Assembly: GCF_000178975.2 (NCBI RefSeq)
Contig: NC_015064.1
Location: 1 to 64,000 of the forward strand
Source: Granulicella tundricola MP5ACTX9
Lineage (GTDB): Bacteria > Acidobacteriota > Terriglobia > Terriglobales > Acidobacteriaceae
Direction: 5' to 3'
Length of the DNA: 64,000 nucleotides
Shown here: positions 34,487 through 44,026 of the stretch, piece after piece
Position numbering within the stretch: the stretch's first letter is position 1
Layout: every line of letters starts with the position of its first letter
Position numbers and translations under genes: made by a program
Notes under the pieces: generated by a model
The model's input: the letters and a program-made list of their open reading frames with translations, nothing else
The model's database searches: none
What the model was told of the DNA's origin: nothing

Positions 34487-35683
34487 ATGTTCTCTCGGCT
34501 TTATGCGAAGTGGATGTTTGCCTGGGAGACCGCGCTTACCACCCGTGACACAAACCGTATCGTCCGCCCCGTCGAGTGGGGCTTCGACTGGCTCCCCCCC
34601 CTCACCACCCCCATGCCCGGAGCTTCGGACGAAGCGCAGATGACCGCCCTCAGCGCGCAGATCGCCGCGCAGTCAGATGAGTTCTTCGCCTACGCTACAC
34701 CCTCGGACTTCCGGCTTGAAGAGCGCCATCCGCAGCTCTTTCCCACTAATGTCCGCCCGGAGACCCTTGCGCAGGACGCCGATCTCAAGCGCAAGGCCTC
34801 ATCCGGTAAGCTGAAAGCCGCGTCGTTCCTGCGTTTTACCTCAGCCGCCTCTACGCCATACCCGGAGAACGATCAGGTCAACGCACGCTGGTACCCCGCC
34901 AGCCCGGAGCAGGAAGAGAAGTTCCGCCGTCTCGGCAAGCCACGCCAGGCCATGATCGTCATGCCCCAGTGGAACGCCGACGCCTTCTCCCACAATGCAC
35001 TCTGCGAGATCTTCAATCGCTTCGGAATAAGTTGCCTGCGCCTCTCCAAGCCGTATCACGACATCCGCCGCCCCGCTGAGTTGGAGCGCTCGGACTATGC
35101 CGTCTCCGCCAACATCGGCCGCACCATGGCCGCTTGCCGCCAGGCTGTCGTGGACATCCGTTCCTGCATCGACTGGCTCTCGCAGCAGGGCTACGAGCAG
35201 TTCGGCGTCCTCGGCACGAGCCTGGGCTCCTGCTACGCCTTCATCGCCGCCGCCCACGACGCACGTCTCAACGTCTGCGCCTTCAATCACGCGTCAACCT
35301 GGTTTGGAGACGTTGTCTGGACCGGCCAGAGCACACGGCATGTTCGCGAAGCGCTTGAGCAGGCTGGCCTCACGCAAATCACCACACGAGAGGTCTTCCG
35401 CGCCGTCAGTCCCATGGCCTACATGGACCGCTTTGCCGCGAATCCCAAGCGGGTCCTCGTCGTCCACGCCAAATACGACCTGACGTTCCTGGAAGAATTT
35501 TCTCTGGACGTACTGAAAAACTTCAATGAATACGGTATCGATTACGTCTCCCGCGTGTTGCCTTGCGGCCACTACACCACGGGCGAGACGCCCTACAAGT
35601 ACATCGATGCCTGGTATCTCGGCAGCTTCATTCACGACGCCTTCAAGAAGCTGGCCTTTGAAAATCTCAAGCCAGTCTCATAG
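34487..35683 (+). CDS. Alpha/beta hydrolase family protein
   Basis: A 398-residue protein with an alpha/beta-hydrolase core in the C-terminal two thirds. The nucleophile elbow GTSLGS, a candidate acid in VVHAKYDLTFLEEF and His in LPCGHYTTGE fit a catalytic triad. The N-terminal 120 residues are unlike classical hydrolases. No signal peptide is seen; a cytosolic esterase or thioesterase role is possible but the substrate is unknown. ATG 34487 lacks a clear ribosome site. Its codons are strikingly C-rich compared with genes at 1-23 kb. Confidence 0.82.
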   Translation: MFSRLYAKWMFAWETALTTRDTNRIVRPVEWGFDWLPPLTTPMPGASDEAQMTALSAQIAAQSDEFFAYATPSDFRLEERHPQLFPTNVRPETLAQDADLKRKASSGKLKAASFLRFTSAASTPYPENDQVNARWYPASPEQEEKFRRLGKPRQAMIVMPQWNADAFSHNALCEIFNRFGISCLRLSKPYHDIRRPAELERSDYAVSANIGRTMAACRQAVVDIRSCIDWLSQQGYEQFGVLGTSLGSCYAFIAAAHDARLNVCAFNHASTWFGDVVWTGQSTRHVREALEQAGLTQITTREVFRAVSPMAYMDRFAANPKRVLVVHAKYDLTFLEEFSLDVLKNFNEYGIDYVSRVLPCGHYTTGETPYKYIDAWYLGSFIHDAFKKLAFENLKPVS

Positions 35684-35707
35684 AAGAAGCGGTCCTGGAG
35701 ACCTTGT

Positions 35708-35797
35708 TTAGAAGTCTCCAGGTAGCGTAAACATCGCTAAAACGCATGGTGCAAGAATCATTCCAACAAAACATCCGGCGATCAGGAAAGAGTGCAT
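35708..35797 (-). CDS. 29-residue putative membrane micro-protein
   Basis: An ORF of 29 codons reads MHSFLIAGCFVGMILAPCVL then AMFTLPGDF, one hydrophobic helix with Cys9 and Cys18. A strong site, GAGGAGGT, lies nine bases before the ATG on the minus strand, which is unusual for a random ORF. It sits in the 365-bp gap between the hydrolase and glyA; the rest of that gap has an imperfect direct repeat (ACTTAGGATCG at 35838, ACTTAAGATCG at 35910). It could be a single-span membrane micro-protein; no homologue known to me. Confidence 0.5.
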   Translation of the reverse strand: MHSFLIAGCFVGMILAPCVLAMFTLPGDF

Positions 35798-36048
35798 GGG
35801 GTAAACCTCCTCGGGAGCATTCTGGGCTCCTCGACATACTTAGGATCGCCTTCTAAGACTCTAATGACCATCACACGTTCGCTCATCATGTTCTAACCAG
35901 TGGGCCATTACTTAAGATCGGTTAGAAGACGTCCGCCCCGTTGCACAATCCGCATCTCACTCTTACTCTCACCAACATCCAGCCGATCTAACCCTCGAAA
36001 CCACCCTTTTCAGGCCGCATTCCTGCCCCCCTGACATAAGATGGACCC

Positions 36049-37317
36049 ATGCCGATCGACCTGAACGCCACCCTCTCCGCCGCCGATCCCGAGATCGCCG
36101 CGCAGATCGAGAACGAAGTCAACCGCCAGCACGAAGGCCTGGAGATGATTGCCTCCGAGAACTTCGTCAGCCGCGCCGTCCTTGAAGCTGCCGGAACCGT
36201 CTTCACCAACAAGTACGCGGAAGGCTACCCCGGCAAGCGTTACTACGGCGGATGTGAGTTCGCGGACGTTGTCGAAGACCTCGCCCGCAGCCGCGCCAAG
36301 AAGCTCTTCGGTGCCGAGCACGTCAACGTTCAGCCGCACTCCGGCTCCCAGGCCAACGCCGCCACCTGCATGACCCTCCTCACGCCAGGTGACACCATCC
36401 TCGGCCTCGACCTCGCCCATGGCGGTCACCTCACCCACGGCCACAAGCTCAACTTCTCCGGCAAGCTCTACAAGATCGCCGGCTACCAGGTCAGCAAGGA
36501 CACAGAGACCGTCGACTACGACGAACTGGAAGCCCAGGCCGAACGCGAACGCCCCAAGATGATCATCGGCGGCGGCAGCGCTTATCCGCGCCAGTTTGAC
36601 TTCCCCCGCCTCCGCGCCATCGCCGATAAGGTCGGTGCCTACCTCATGGTGGACATGGCTCACTTCGCCGGCCTCGTCGCCGGCGGCGCGCACCCCTCGC
36701 CCATCCCGCACGCTCACGTCGTCACCACCACCACCCACAAGACGCTGCGCGGCCCGCGAGCAGGCATGATCCTCTGCGGCCAAGAGTTCGCCGCAGGCAT
36801 TGACCGCAGCGTCTTCCCCGGTCAGCAGGGCGGCCCGCTGATGCACATCATCGCCGCCAAGGCCGTGGCTTTCAAAGAAGCACTCCAGCCTGAGTTCGCA
36901 CAGTACGCAACTCAAACCGTTACAAATGCCAAGGTCCTCGCGGAGGCCATTGCAGAAAAAGGTTTCCGCATCGTCTCCGGGGGCACGGACACGCATCTCA
37001 TGCTGGTCGATGTCTTCCAGAAGGGCATGCTGGGCTCTGAAGCCGAACACGCCTTGGGCGAGGCAGGCATCACGGTGAACAAAAATGCCATCCCATACGA
37101 CACCAATCCGCCCATGAAGCCGAGCGGTATCCGCATCGGCACGCCCGCCCTGACCACGCGTGGCATGAAAGAGGCGGAGATGCTCGTCATCGCCGGCTGG
37201 ATCGTTCGCGCGCTGGAGCAGAGAAGCGATCCGGCGGCGCTCGCAAAGATCCGCGGAGAGGTGCTGGAGTTGGCCGAGCAGTTCCCGCTCTACGAGTATC
37301 TCCGCGCACAAGCGTAG
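36049..37317 (+). CDS. glyA: Serine hydroxymethyltransferase
   Basis: GlyA interconverts serine and glycine with tetrahydrofolate, feeding one-carbon units. The 422-residue PLP enzyme has the family length, motifs [36 protein letters not shown] and the PLP-binding lysine in [11 protein letters not shown] (Lys231). The gene is monocistronic or leads into the DUF4126 gene 39 bp downstream. Its purine-pathway link (folate for PurN/PurH) suits a region with purE/purK nearby, though the genes are on opposite strands. Confidence 0.98.
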   Translation: MPIDLNATLSAADPEIAAQIENEVNRQHEGLEMIASENFVSRAVLEAAGTVFTNKYAEGYPGKRYYGGCEFADVVEDLARSRAKKLFGAEHVNVQPHSGSQANAATCMTLLTPGDTILGLDLAHGGHLTHGHKLNFSGKLYKIAGYQVSKDTETVDYDELEAQAERERPKMIIGGGSAYPRQFDFPRLRAIADKVGAYLMVDMAHFAGLVAGGAHPSPIPHAHVVTTTTHKTLRGPRAGMILCGQEFAAGIDRSVFPGQQGGPLMHIIAAKAVAFKEALQPEFAQYATQTVTNAKVLAEAIAEKGFRIVSGGTDTHLMLVDVFQKGMLGSEAEHALGEAGITVNKNAIPYDTNPPMKPSGIRIGTPALTTRGMKEAEMLVIAGWIVRALEQRSDPAALAKIRGEVLELAEQFPLYEYLRAQA

Positions 37318-37356
37318 TTTTCAGTTGGTCTAAACAGCAGTGAGAGGTGGAATGAC

Positions 37357-37845
37357 GTGGCGATAGCAATGCTGGCCTGGATGATCGCAATCCCGGCCCT
37401 GGGTTTCATGACGGGGCTGCGATCCATGATGCCCATGGCGGTCCTCTGCTGGTTCGCCTACCTGCACCACATGCCCATCCATCACTCCTGGGCCTTCTGG
37501 GTCGCGAGCCCCATCTCGGTCGGCGTCTTCAGTGTCCTGGCGGTCGGTGAGCTAATCGGCGACAAGCTCCCCATGACCCCAGCCCGCACGGCCATTGGCC
37601 CCTTGGTAGCCCGCATCTGCTTCGGCGGCCTGGTCGGCACGATCGCCGCGATGAGCCTGCGTGGAGCGCCGGTGGAGGGCCTTCTGCTTGGAGTACTCGG
37701 TGCCCTGGCAGGATCGTTTCTCGGATACCACATCCGCATCTGGCTTACCAAGGACTTCGGCTGGCCGGACCTCATCGTAGCCCTCGCAGAGGACATCATC
37801 GCCATCGTCGTTAGTGTCTACGCCATGGGAATCGTCACCGGTTAG
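37357..37845 (+). CDS. DUF4126-family membrane protein
   Basis: A 162-residue integral membrane protein with about four to five helices (from MLAWMIAIPALGFMTGLRSMMP onward) and the conserved GELIGDKLPMTPART segment of DUF4126 proteins. Function is unknown. A GTG start follows GAGAGGTGG. It may be cotranscribed with glyA. The last 25 bases of the gene, including the stop, recur at 40646-40670 with one synonymous change. A terminator follows. Confidence 0.85.
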   Translation: MAIAMLAWMIAIPALGFMTGLRSMMPMAVLCWFAYLHHMPIHHSWAFWVASPISVGVFSVLAVGELIGDKLPMTPARTAIGPLVARICFGGLVGTIAAMSLRGAPVEGLLLGVLGALAGSFLGYHIRIWLTKDFGWPDLIVALAEDIIAIVVSVYAMGIVTG

Positions 37846-37866
37846 CTCTCGCATCGTTAAAGCAGA

Positions 37867-37895
37867 ATGGGCACCCAGGCATGGGTGCCCATTTG
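37867..37895. terminator. Terminator between DUF4126 and DUF885 genes
   Basis: ATGGGCACCCA (37867-37877) pairs with TGGGTGCCCAT (37882-37892) across GGCA, followed by TTTG. It separates convergent genes and may work both ways, although the T-run is short. Confidence 0.7.
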
Positions 37896-37913
37896 CATTG
37901 CAGGCAGAGGGAG

Positions 37914-39794
37914 CTACTTCTCCATCTCCGGATACGGCCCAATGCCGCCGCCCTTGATCCACGCCTCCAGATATTCATCCAGCACCGGCAGCGGCAGCCC
38001 GCCGGTCGCGAGAATCGCATCGTGGAAGGCGCGAAGGTTGAACTTCGGCCCCAGCACCTCCTGCGCGTGCTTGCGCTCCTTCAGGATCTCAGTCATCCCC
38101 ATGTAGTAGCTCAGCGCCTGTCCCGGCCATGAGATATAGCGGTCGATCTCTTCTTCAATATCGTGCTCACTCAGCACCGTATTGTCGCGAAGGTACTGCT
38201 GCCCTTGCTCACGGGTCCAGCCCATCGCATGCATGCCCGTATCGACCACCAGCCGCGATGCACGCCAGGACTGGAAGCTCAACATCCCGAATTTTTCATA
38301 GGGCGTGTGATACATATCCATCTCGGTGCCCAGCCGCTCGCAGTAGAGCGCCCACCCTTCGCCAAAGGCTGATCCGCCTCCGCGAAAGCCATCCGGATCA
38401 GCATGCTCCCGCGCAATCAAGCCTGCCCAGGAGTGACCCGGAGCTGCCTCATGCAGTACCAGCGCGGGCATTCCGTACAGCGGCCGCGAAGGAAGGTCGT
38501 ACAGGTTGATCGAGAAACCACCTGCTCCGCCGAAGCCTGCCGGCTGATACGGCGCAACCTCATCCGGAACCGGATGCACGCCAAACCGTCCCCGTGGCTG
38601 ATAGCCAAAGTACCGGTCAGACTTATCGTCGAACTCCTTCATCATGTAAGAGACGTCTCCCAGCAGCTCTTCCTTGGTCTTCGGATAGAACTGCGGATCG
38701 GTCCTTAGAAACTTCTGGAATGCGGCAAAGTCGCCTGTGAACTTCGCCTCCACCATGGTGTCCAACATCTCCTGGTGAATCTTCGCGACCTCGGCAATGC
38801 CAAACGCGTGCAGATCATCCGCGGACAGATCCAGCGTCGTATAACGCTTGATCTGGGCCTTGTAGTAAGCCTTCCCATCGGGCAGATCCGTCGCGGCAAT
38901 CGAGGTCACCGTCTTCGGGTAATACTCGTCGGTCCAGAAGGGAAGCAGCTTTTTATACTCCGGGATCACCGTGCTTTCAATGACCTTCTTCCCCTCCGCG
39001 CGCAGCCTTGCCTGCTCCGCCGTGTTGATGGTGGAAGGCATATGCACGAATGCCTTCCAGAACGGCGTCTGGTCCGCACTCGTCGCCTTGGCGATGGGCG
39101 CAATCGTCTGGTCGCGCCCGTTCAGCGTAATCTTCGGCGGTGTGAAGCCGCGCGCCAGCCCCGCCCTCATGTTGGCGATATTCTCGTCGTAGTACCGCGG
39201 AATATCCGCCAGCCATGTCAGGTAGTTCAGGTAGTCCTGCTCGGTCCGGAACCCACGCTCTCCCGTCCCTTGCGCATTCGCCCAGAACGACTCCAGTGAG
39301 CTCACCGGCTTCTCCCACTCCTTGAAGTACTGCCCGGACATCTGCGATTCAATCTGATAACGGTAGATCTCCAGGTTGATCTTCTCTGACTCGTTCATCT
39401 CCGCAACCGGCAGCTTCTCTAGCTGCGCCATCACGCCCTTCAAATGGTCATACTCCTTCGCCTGCGTGGCCGCATCGACGGAGCGGAGCTCCTTCGGCTG
39501 AATCCTGTTCATCCTCCGCGGATCGACGTAGCCCCGCTGCGCCTCCCGCCACTTCCGGTCCTCTGTGTGGATCGTCTTCAGCTCCAGGCCGGGCTTGGAC
39601 GGAGGCCCTTGAGGAAACGGCGAGATTGGAGCCGGATTGCTATCCTCGGTCTTCGCGGCAGGAGCTGTTGTCATAGCCGGTTTAGCGGTCGTTGCCGGTT
39701 TTGCTGTCGCCGGCTTCATAGCCGGTGCCTGAGCAGTCGCCAATGCCACGGCTGACAACATCGACACCGCTACCAAAACACGTGGTGCACGCAT
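37914..39794 (-). CDS. Exported DUF885-family putative metallopeptidase
   Basis: A 626-residue DUF885 protein with a signal peptide (MRAPRVLVAVSMLSAVALATAQA) and an Ala/Pro/Thr-rich linker (about 22-60), followed by the long helical DUF885 domain. The motif VLHEAAPGHSWAGLI supplies a HExxPGH-type zinc site, and EGWALYCERLG provides the downstream Glu motif. The family includes putative carboxypeptidase-like enzymes. It converges on DUF4126. Probably periplasmic; substrate not known. Confidence 0.9.
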   Translation of the reverse strand: MRAPRVLVAVSMLSAVALATAQAPAMKPATAKPATTAKPAMTTAPAAKTEDSNPAPISPFPQGPPSKPGLELKTIHTEDRKWREAQRGYVDPRRMNRIQPKELRSVDAATQAKEYDHLKGVMAQLEKLPVAEMNESEKINLEIYRYQIESQMSGQYFKEWEKPVSSLESFWANAQGTGERGFRTEQDYLNYLTWLADIPRYYDENIANMRAGLARGFTPPKITLNGRDQTIAPIAKATSADQTPFWKAFVHMPSTINTAEQARLRAEGKKVIESTVIPEYKKLLPFWTDEYYPKTVTSIAATDLPDGKAYYKAQIKRYTTLDLSADDLHAFGIAEVAKIHQEMLDTMVEAKFTGDFAAFQKFLRTDPQFYPKTKEELLGDVSYMMKEFDDKSDRYFGYQPRGRFGVHPVPDEVAPYQPAGFGGAGGFSINLYDLPSRPLYGMPALVLHEAAPGHSWAGLIAREHADPDGFRGGGSAFGEGWALYCERLGTEMDMYHTPYEKFGMLSFQSWRASRLVVDTGMHAMGWTREQGQQYLRDNTVLSEHDIEEEIDRYISWPGQALSYYMGMTEILKERKHAQEVLGPKFNLRAFHDAILATGGLPLPVLDEYLEAWIKGGGIGPYPEMEK

Positions 39795-39962
39795 GAACTC
39801 TCCAAAGAAAGGGATTTCGTCCTAATGTAAACGACACGGCTCTTACTTCTGAGCAAGCAACCCGTGCGTCTCCAGAGAGGCTTTGGAATCAACAGATAAC
39901 TGTCCCTCAGGGAAAAGGTCTCTCCGTAGAACTACTCACTTCAGGGCGCGAGAAAATCTCTC

Positions 39963-40535
39963 CTAAGCGCGATCGAAGTGAAACAGAAGCTGCTGTACGC
40001 TCGCCACCGGTTTGCCCGCCTTGGTCGCGGGATAGAAGGTCCAGGTTTGGAGCACGGCCAGCACAGCCTCATCCACGCCATGTCCCAGGCCTTCATCGAC
40101 GTGCGTATACACAACTTTGCCGTCTTCATCAATCGTCACGTCGACGACGATATCGCCGTGCGTGCCATGCGGAAGCTCTGAGAGATCAGGCTTGGGCGCT
40201 GGATAGAAGTTAGCCATTGCCACTGACACATCAGCCTCACCCGTTGGATCGCCGCCGCTTGCGGGAGGTGGAGGCTCAGGCTCCTTGAGGGCAATCTTCG
40301 GCTCCACCTTGGGCCGGATGATCTTTGGCTTGGGAGGTTGTGCCGCCGCAGTGTGGCCCGGTGCATAGGGCACCAGCACACGGGCAACGCTCTTGGCACG
40401 GTGAGCCTTCGCAACACCTTGAACCTTGTAGAGAAGCGCCGCAACCACAACAACATGAAGCACCACCGACGCCATCTTCAAGGACGACATGCGCCGAGTA
40501 TCAGGGTGCGTCGAATGAAGGGAGACCAGTTCCAT
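39963..40535 (-). CDS. Second TonB-family energy transducer
   Basis: A 190-residue TonB-like protein: one N-terminal transmembrane helix (about 20-40, LKMASVVLHVVVVAALLYKV), a Lys/Pro-rich periplasmic spacer (IRPKVEPKIALKEPEPPPP), and a C-terminal TonB domain (GDIVVDVTIDEDGKV ... TWTFYPATKAGKPVASVQQ). It resembles the tonB gene at 9678-10295 in its tail. No receptor is adjacent here. It is probably monocistronic. Confidence 0.85.
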   Translation of the reverse strand: MELVSLHSTHPDTRRMSSLKMASVVLHVVVVAALLYKVQGVAKAHRAKSVARVLVPYAPGHTAAAQPPKPKIIRPKVEPKIALKEPEPPPPASGGDPTGEADVSVAMANFYPAPKPDLSELPHGTHGDIVVDVTIDEDGKVVYTHVDEGLGHGVDEAVLAVLQTWTFYPATKAGKPVASVQQLLFHFDRA

Positions 40536-40645
40536 AAGCCATTATGGCGATCCGCCGCCCGTTTGTCGCCAAGAGAATACATAAAAGAATGCGTCAAGGG
40601 ATGGCTCCTAACGAGCTCGATCGGGTGCCGCCAACTTGAGTCCAG

Positions 40646-40670
40646 GCCATGGGAATCGTGACCGGTTAGC
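40646..40670 (+). repeat. 25-bp remnant identical to the end of the DUF4126 gene
   Basis: GCCATGGGAATCGTGACCGG and the next five bases match 37822-37846 (the last codons of DUF4126 plus its TAG) with one mismatch, a synonymous GTC/GTG. It lies in the 198-bp gap 40536-40733, which otherwise holds no gene. It is likely the tail of a lost paralogue or a copied fragment. Confidence 0.65.
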
Positions 40671-40733
40671 GGAGCATCACCGAATTAGGGATGGGATTGA
40701 TCGGCTCGATCTGCTATACAGGCTGAACCGGCC

Positions 40734-43700
40734 ATGCAAACTTCTCATCTGAGCTCTACCCTGTTTCTCTGCTTTGCTTCTTTCGTCTCTGCCACCCTTC
40801 CCGCGCAGCAGCTTCCAGCGGACGTAACCGTCCAGAAGCTGCCCATCTCTCCGCCTCCTTCTTCACCTGCGAGCGCTGCAAGCGAGTATGCGGGCGAGTC
40901 GGCCGTGGTTGATCGGTCTGAGCTGATCTATGCAATGAATGCGGATGGCACGGGCTATAGCGAGCATTCGATGGCGATCCGCGTCCAGTCAGAGGCCGCG
41001 GTCCGCGAGCTTGGCATCGTCAACGTCCCGTTTGCGAGTGCGTCGGAGAAGGTTGAGATCCAGTATGTGCGGGTGCGCCGGCCGGATGGCACTGTCCTCC
41101 AGACAGCCGTATCCGCTGCTCTGGAGCAGCCACAAGCGGTCACCCGCGAGGCCCCGTTCTACAGCGATCTGAAGCAGATGCAGCTTCCCGTCAAGAGTCT
41201 CCGCGCAGGCGACACGCTGGAGTGGAAGGTCCGCATCACCCGCACCAAGGCGGAGGCACCGGGCCAGTTCTGGAGTCAGGACACCTTTGTCAGCCAGGGG
41301 ATCGCGCTCTCTGAGACGCTCGAGCTTCGCATCCCCAAAGACACCTCCGTCAATGTCTGGACCAACCCAGCGTTGAATCTCAAACCAATCGAGAAGGTTG
41401 ATGGAAATCAGCACGTCTACCGGTGGGAGTCGAAGTCGCTCAAGCCGACCACCGGCCCCGAGGCGGAGGCTGAAAAGAAGCGTAAGGAGAAAGAGCTCTG
41501 GACCGCGGATCAGGAGCTTGATGCGAAGGAGGGAGCGCTGCCCAGTGTGGCCTGGACGACCTTCAAAAGCTGGGAGGCGGTAGGAGCCTGGTATCGCGGC
41601 CTGGAAGGCGATCGCATGATGCCGGACGATACCCTGAAGGCCAAGGTAGCGGAGCTGACGGCCGGGAAGACGACCCTGGAAGAAAAGGTCCGCGCAGTCT
41701 ATGGCTTTGTGGGCCCGCAGGTCCGGTACATCGGCGTCGCGTTCGGGGTGGGGCGGTACCAGCCGCATCACGCTGAGGAAGTGCTGGAAAACCAGTATGG
41801 GGATTGCAAGGACAAGCACACGCTGCTGGCCGCGATGCTCACTGTGCTCGGGCTGCATCCGGATGCGGTGTTGATCGGCTCAGGCATCCGCTTCAATGAG
41901 GCCGTACCCTCGCCCGCCGCGTTCAATCACCTCATCACGCACGTGATGATCGATGGCAAAGAGACCTGGCTGGATACGACGGCGGAGGTCGCCCCTTATC
42001 GGATGTTGAACTCCACGATCCGTGACAAGCAGGCGCTGGTGGTGCCGGAGACCGGCACGGCGAAGCTGGAGAAGACTCCCGCGGACCCGCCCTTTCCCTC
42101 TTACCAGAGGTTGAAGGCAGTGGGGATGTTGGATCAGGATGGCGTTTCCAACTCTCGTCTGGTCTTGACGGTGCGGGGGGATGACGAGTTGGTGTTGCGC
42201 GCGGTGCTGCACCAGATTGCTCCCGCCCAGTACGACGAACTCACGCAGCGTGTCTCCCAAAGCATGGGATACGGTGGCACGGCCAGCCACGCGGAGATCA
42301 GCCGCCCTGAAGATACAGCGGGGCCACTGGAGATGAGCTACGACTACAAGCGTGAAAAGGCCGGCGATTGGAATAACTACAGAATCGTTGCGCAGCTGAT
42401 GCCTGTCTCCCTACCGATGGTCGATGAGAAAGATCCCCCGGTGCAGTCGATTGATCTGGGAGTCCCGCGAATCCTATCAAGTACGGCTGAAATGAAGCTC
42501 CCGTCTGGCTGGGGCGTTGAACTACCAGAGGCTATCCACGAGAAAGCGGCCTTTGCCACTTACGATATGAGCTTCCGTTTTGATAAAGGGACCTTGTATT
42601 CGGAGCGCAAGGTCGTCGTACTTCAGCAGAAGATTGGGGTAAAGGATTGGAAGAGTTATAAAAAGTGGCAGGACGCGGTCGGCCTTGGTGGAGACCCGTT
42701 CATTCAATTGACCAGAGTCGACGCCAGGACGGATCACGCATCAGGCAAAGAGGGCGGAACTTCCAACGGACCCCCCGCGCCGGCCGTGACCAACGCAGAG
42801 GCTGTGAAGCTGATTCAGCAGGCCTTTACAGCGATGAGGAAGATGGATGTGGGTGAGGCGCAACCCTTGCTCGATAAGGCGAAAGGCCTCAACGATCAGG
42901 AACGATTGCTCTGGGCAGGCTATGGGTATTTGGCTGAGCTGCGCGGCGCGGAGCAGGAGGCAGCCACTGACTACCGCAAGGAGTTGTCCCTCCATCCAGA
43001 CTCCTACCAGGTCTACCGTTCCCTGGTAGGAAGCCAGTTAAGATCCGGCAAGCGCAAGGATGCGATGGAGACGCTGCGAAGCTGGCAGACAGCGGATACG
43101 AGCGATCCGGCTCCGGCAATGCAATTGAGCGCCATGCAGTTGGCTGATGGCAATGCGTCGGCTGCGGTAGAGACTATGAACTCTTCCATCGCGAAGCTTC
43201 CGGAAGAGAAACGAACTGAACCCCGTGTGATCCTCGCACTTTGCCAGGCAGAGATGAAGAACGGAATGGAAGCCAAGGCCTCTGCCTCTATGCTGGAGCT
43301 GCTGAAGACTTCTGAGGACTCGGGTGTTCTGAACGATGCTGCTTACTTCCTGTCTGAGACCGGCCATGAACTGCCTGCCTCTGAGACGGCGATGCACAAG
43401 GCGTTGAGCCAAATGAATGCAGAGACGGAAAGCTGGACTCTCGACGAATCGCCGCAGGTTCTGGCGCAGCAGACCTCTCTTCTGATAGCCGCGTGGGACA
43501 CCATGGGATGGATACTCTTTCATGAAGGCAAGCTTTCGGAGGCCCGCAGCTACGTGGAAGCTGCGTGGGTCAACGAAGGCCACGCGGTCGTCGGTGAGCA
43601 TCTGGGTGACATCCAGATGGCAATGGGAGAGTTCACGCTGGCCATCCAAACCTTTGAACTGGCAAAGAAGGGCGGCGGTCCTGCTTCGGAGCTGAATGAG

Positions 43701-44015
43701 CGGCAGAACAACGCGAAGAAGGCGGGCGGGAAGAGTACCTCCATGGATGCCGGGAAGGAGTTGAAAGAACTCAGGACCGTGAAGCTGGGGTCTTCTAAGG
43801 GACATGACGGAGCGGCGGAGTACAAGGTCCTTCTGGCGGATGAAAAGGTCGTGCGGGTTGAGGCAACGGGAGCCAAGACAGTCGAAGGCGGCGCGGAGAT
43901 GATTGAGAAGATGCAGCTGCCTCAGATGTTTCCGAAGGGATCAACGGCCAGACTGGCGAAGAGCGGGCTTTTGGACTGTTATGAGGAAACATGCGCTTTC
44001 ATCTTCAAGCCTTGA
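40734..44015 (+). CDS. Exported DUF3857/transglutaminase-like/TPR protein
   Basis: A 1093-residue exported protein. After a signal peptide (SSTLFLCFASFVSATLPAQ) comes a DUF3857 domain (about 70-250), then a transglutaminase-like core with YGDCKDKHTLLAAML (Cys nucleophile) and His in FNHLITHVMI plus Asp in WLDTTAEV, which complete a Cys-His-Asp triad. The C-terminal 400 residues look like TPR helices (LLDKAKGLNDQERLLW and later repeats). Such proteins act at the cell surface in peptide or protein processing. Moderately C-rich codons. Confidence 0.88.
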   Translation: MQTSHLSSTLFLCFASFVSATLPAQQLPADVTVQKLPISPPPSSPASAASEYAGESAVVDRSELIYAMNADGTGYSEHSMAIRVQSEAAVRELGIVNVPFASASEKVEIQYVRVRRPDGTVLQTAVSAALEQPQAVTREAPFYSDLKQMQLPVKSLRAGDTLEWKVRITRTKAEAPGQFWSQDTFVSQGIALSETLELRIPKDTSVNVWTNPALNLKPIEKVDGNQHVYRWESKSLKPTTGPEAEAEKKRKEKELWTADQELDAKEGALPSVAWTTFKSWEAVGAWYRGLEGDRMMPDDTLKAKVAELTAGKTTLEEKVRAVYGFVGPQVRYIGVAFGVGRYQPHHAEEVLENQYGDCKDKHTLLAAMLTVLGLHPDAVLIGSGIRFNEAVPSPAAFNHLITHVMIDGKETWLDTTAEVAPYRMLNSTIRDKQALVVPETGTAKLEKTPADPPFPSYQRLKAVGMLDQDGVSNSRLVLTVRGDDELVLRAVLHQIAPAQYDELTQRVSQSMGYGGTASHAEISRPEDTAGPLEMSYDYKREKAGDWNNYRIVAQLMPVSLPMVDEKDPPVQSIDLGVPRILSSTAEMKLPSGWGVELPEAIHEKAAFATYDMSFRFDKGTLYSERKVVVLQQKIGVKDWKSYKKWQDAVGLGGDPFIQLTRVDARTDHASGKEGGTSNGPPAPAVTNAEAVKLIQQAFTAMRKMDVGEAQPLLDKAKGLNDQERLLWAGYGYLAELRGAEQEAATDYRKELSLHPDSYQVYRSLVGSQLRSGKRKDAMETLRSWQTADTSDPAPAMQLSAMQLADGNASAAVETMNSSIAKLPEEKRTEPRVILALCQAEMKNGMEAKASASMLELLKTSEDSGVLNDAAYFLSETGHELPASETAMHKALSQMNAETESWTLDESPQVLAQQTSLLIAAWDTMGWILFHEGKLSEARSYVEAAWVNEGHAVVGEHLGDIQMAMGEFTLAIQTFELAKKGGGPASELNERQNNAKKAGGKSTSMDAGKELKELRTVKLGSSKGHDGAAEYKVLLADEKVVRVEATGAKTVEGGAEMIEKMQLPQMFPKGSTARLAKSGLLDCYEETCAFIFKP

Positions 44016-44026
44016 TCAAGGCGATT

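Noticed and set aside
35798..36048. Glycine or purine riboswitch upstream of glyA
   Set aside because: No conserved aptamer core words were seen.
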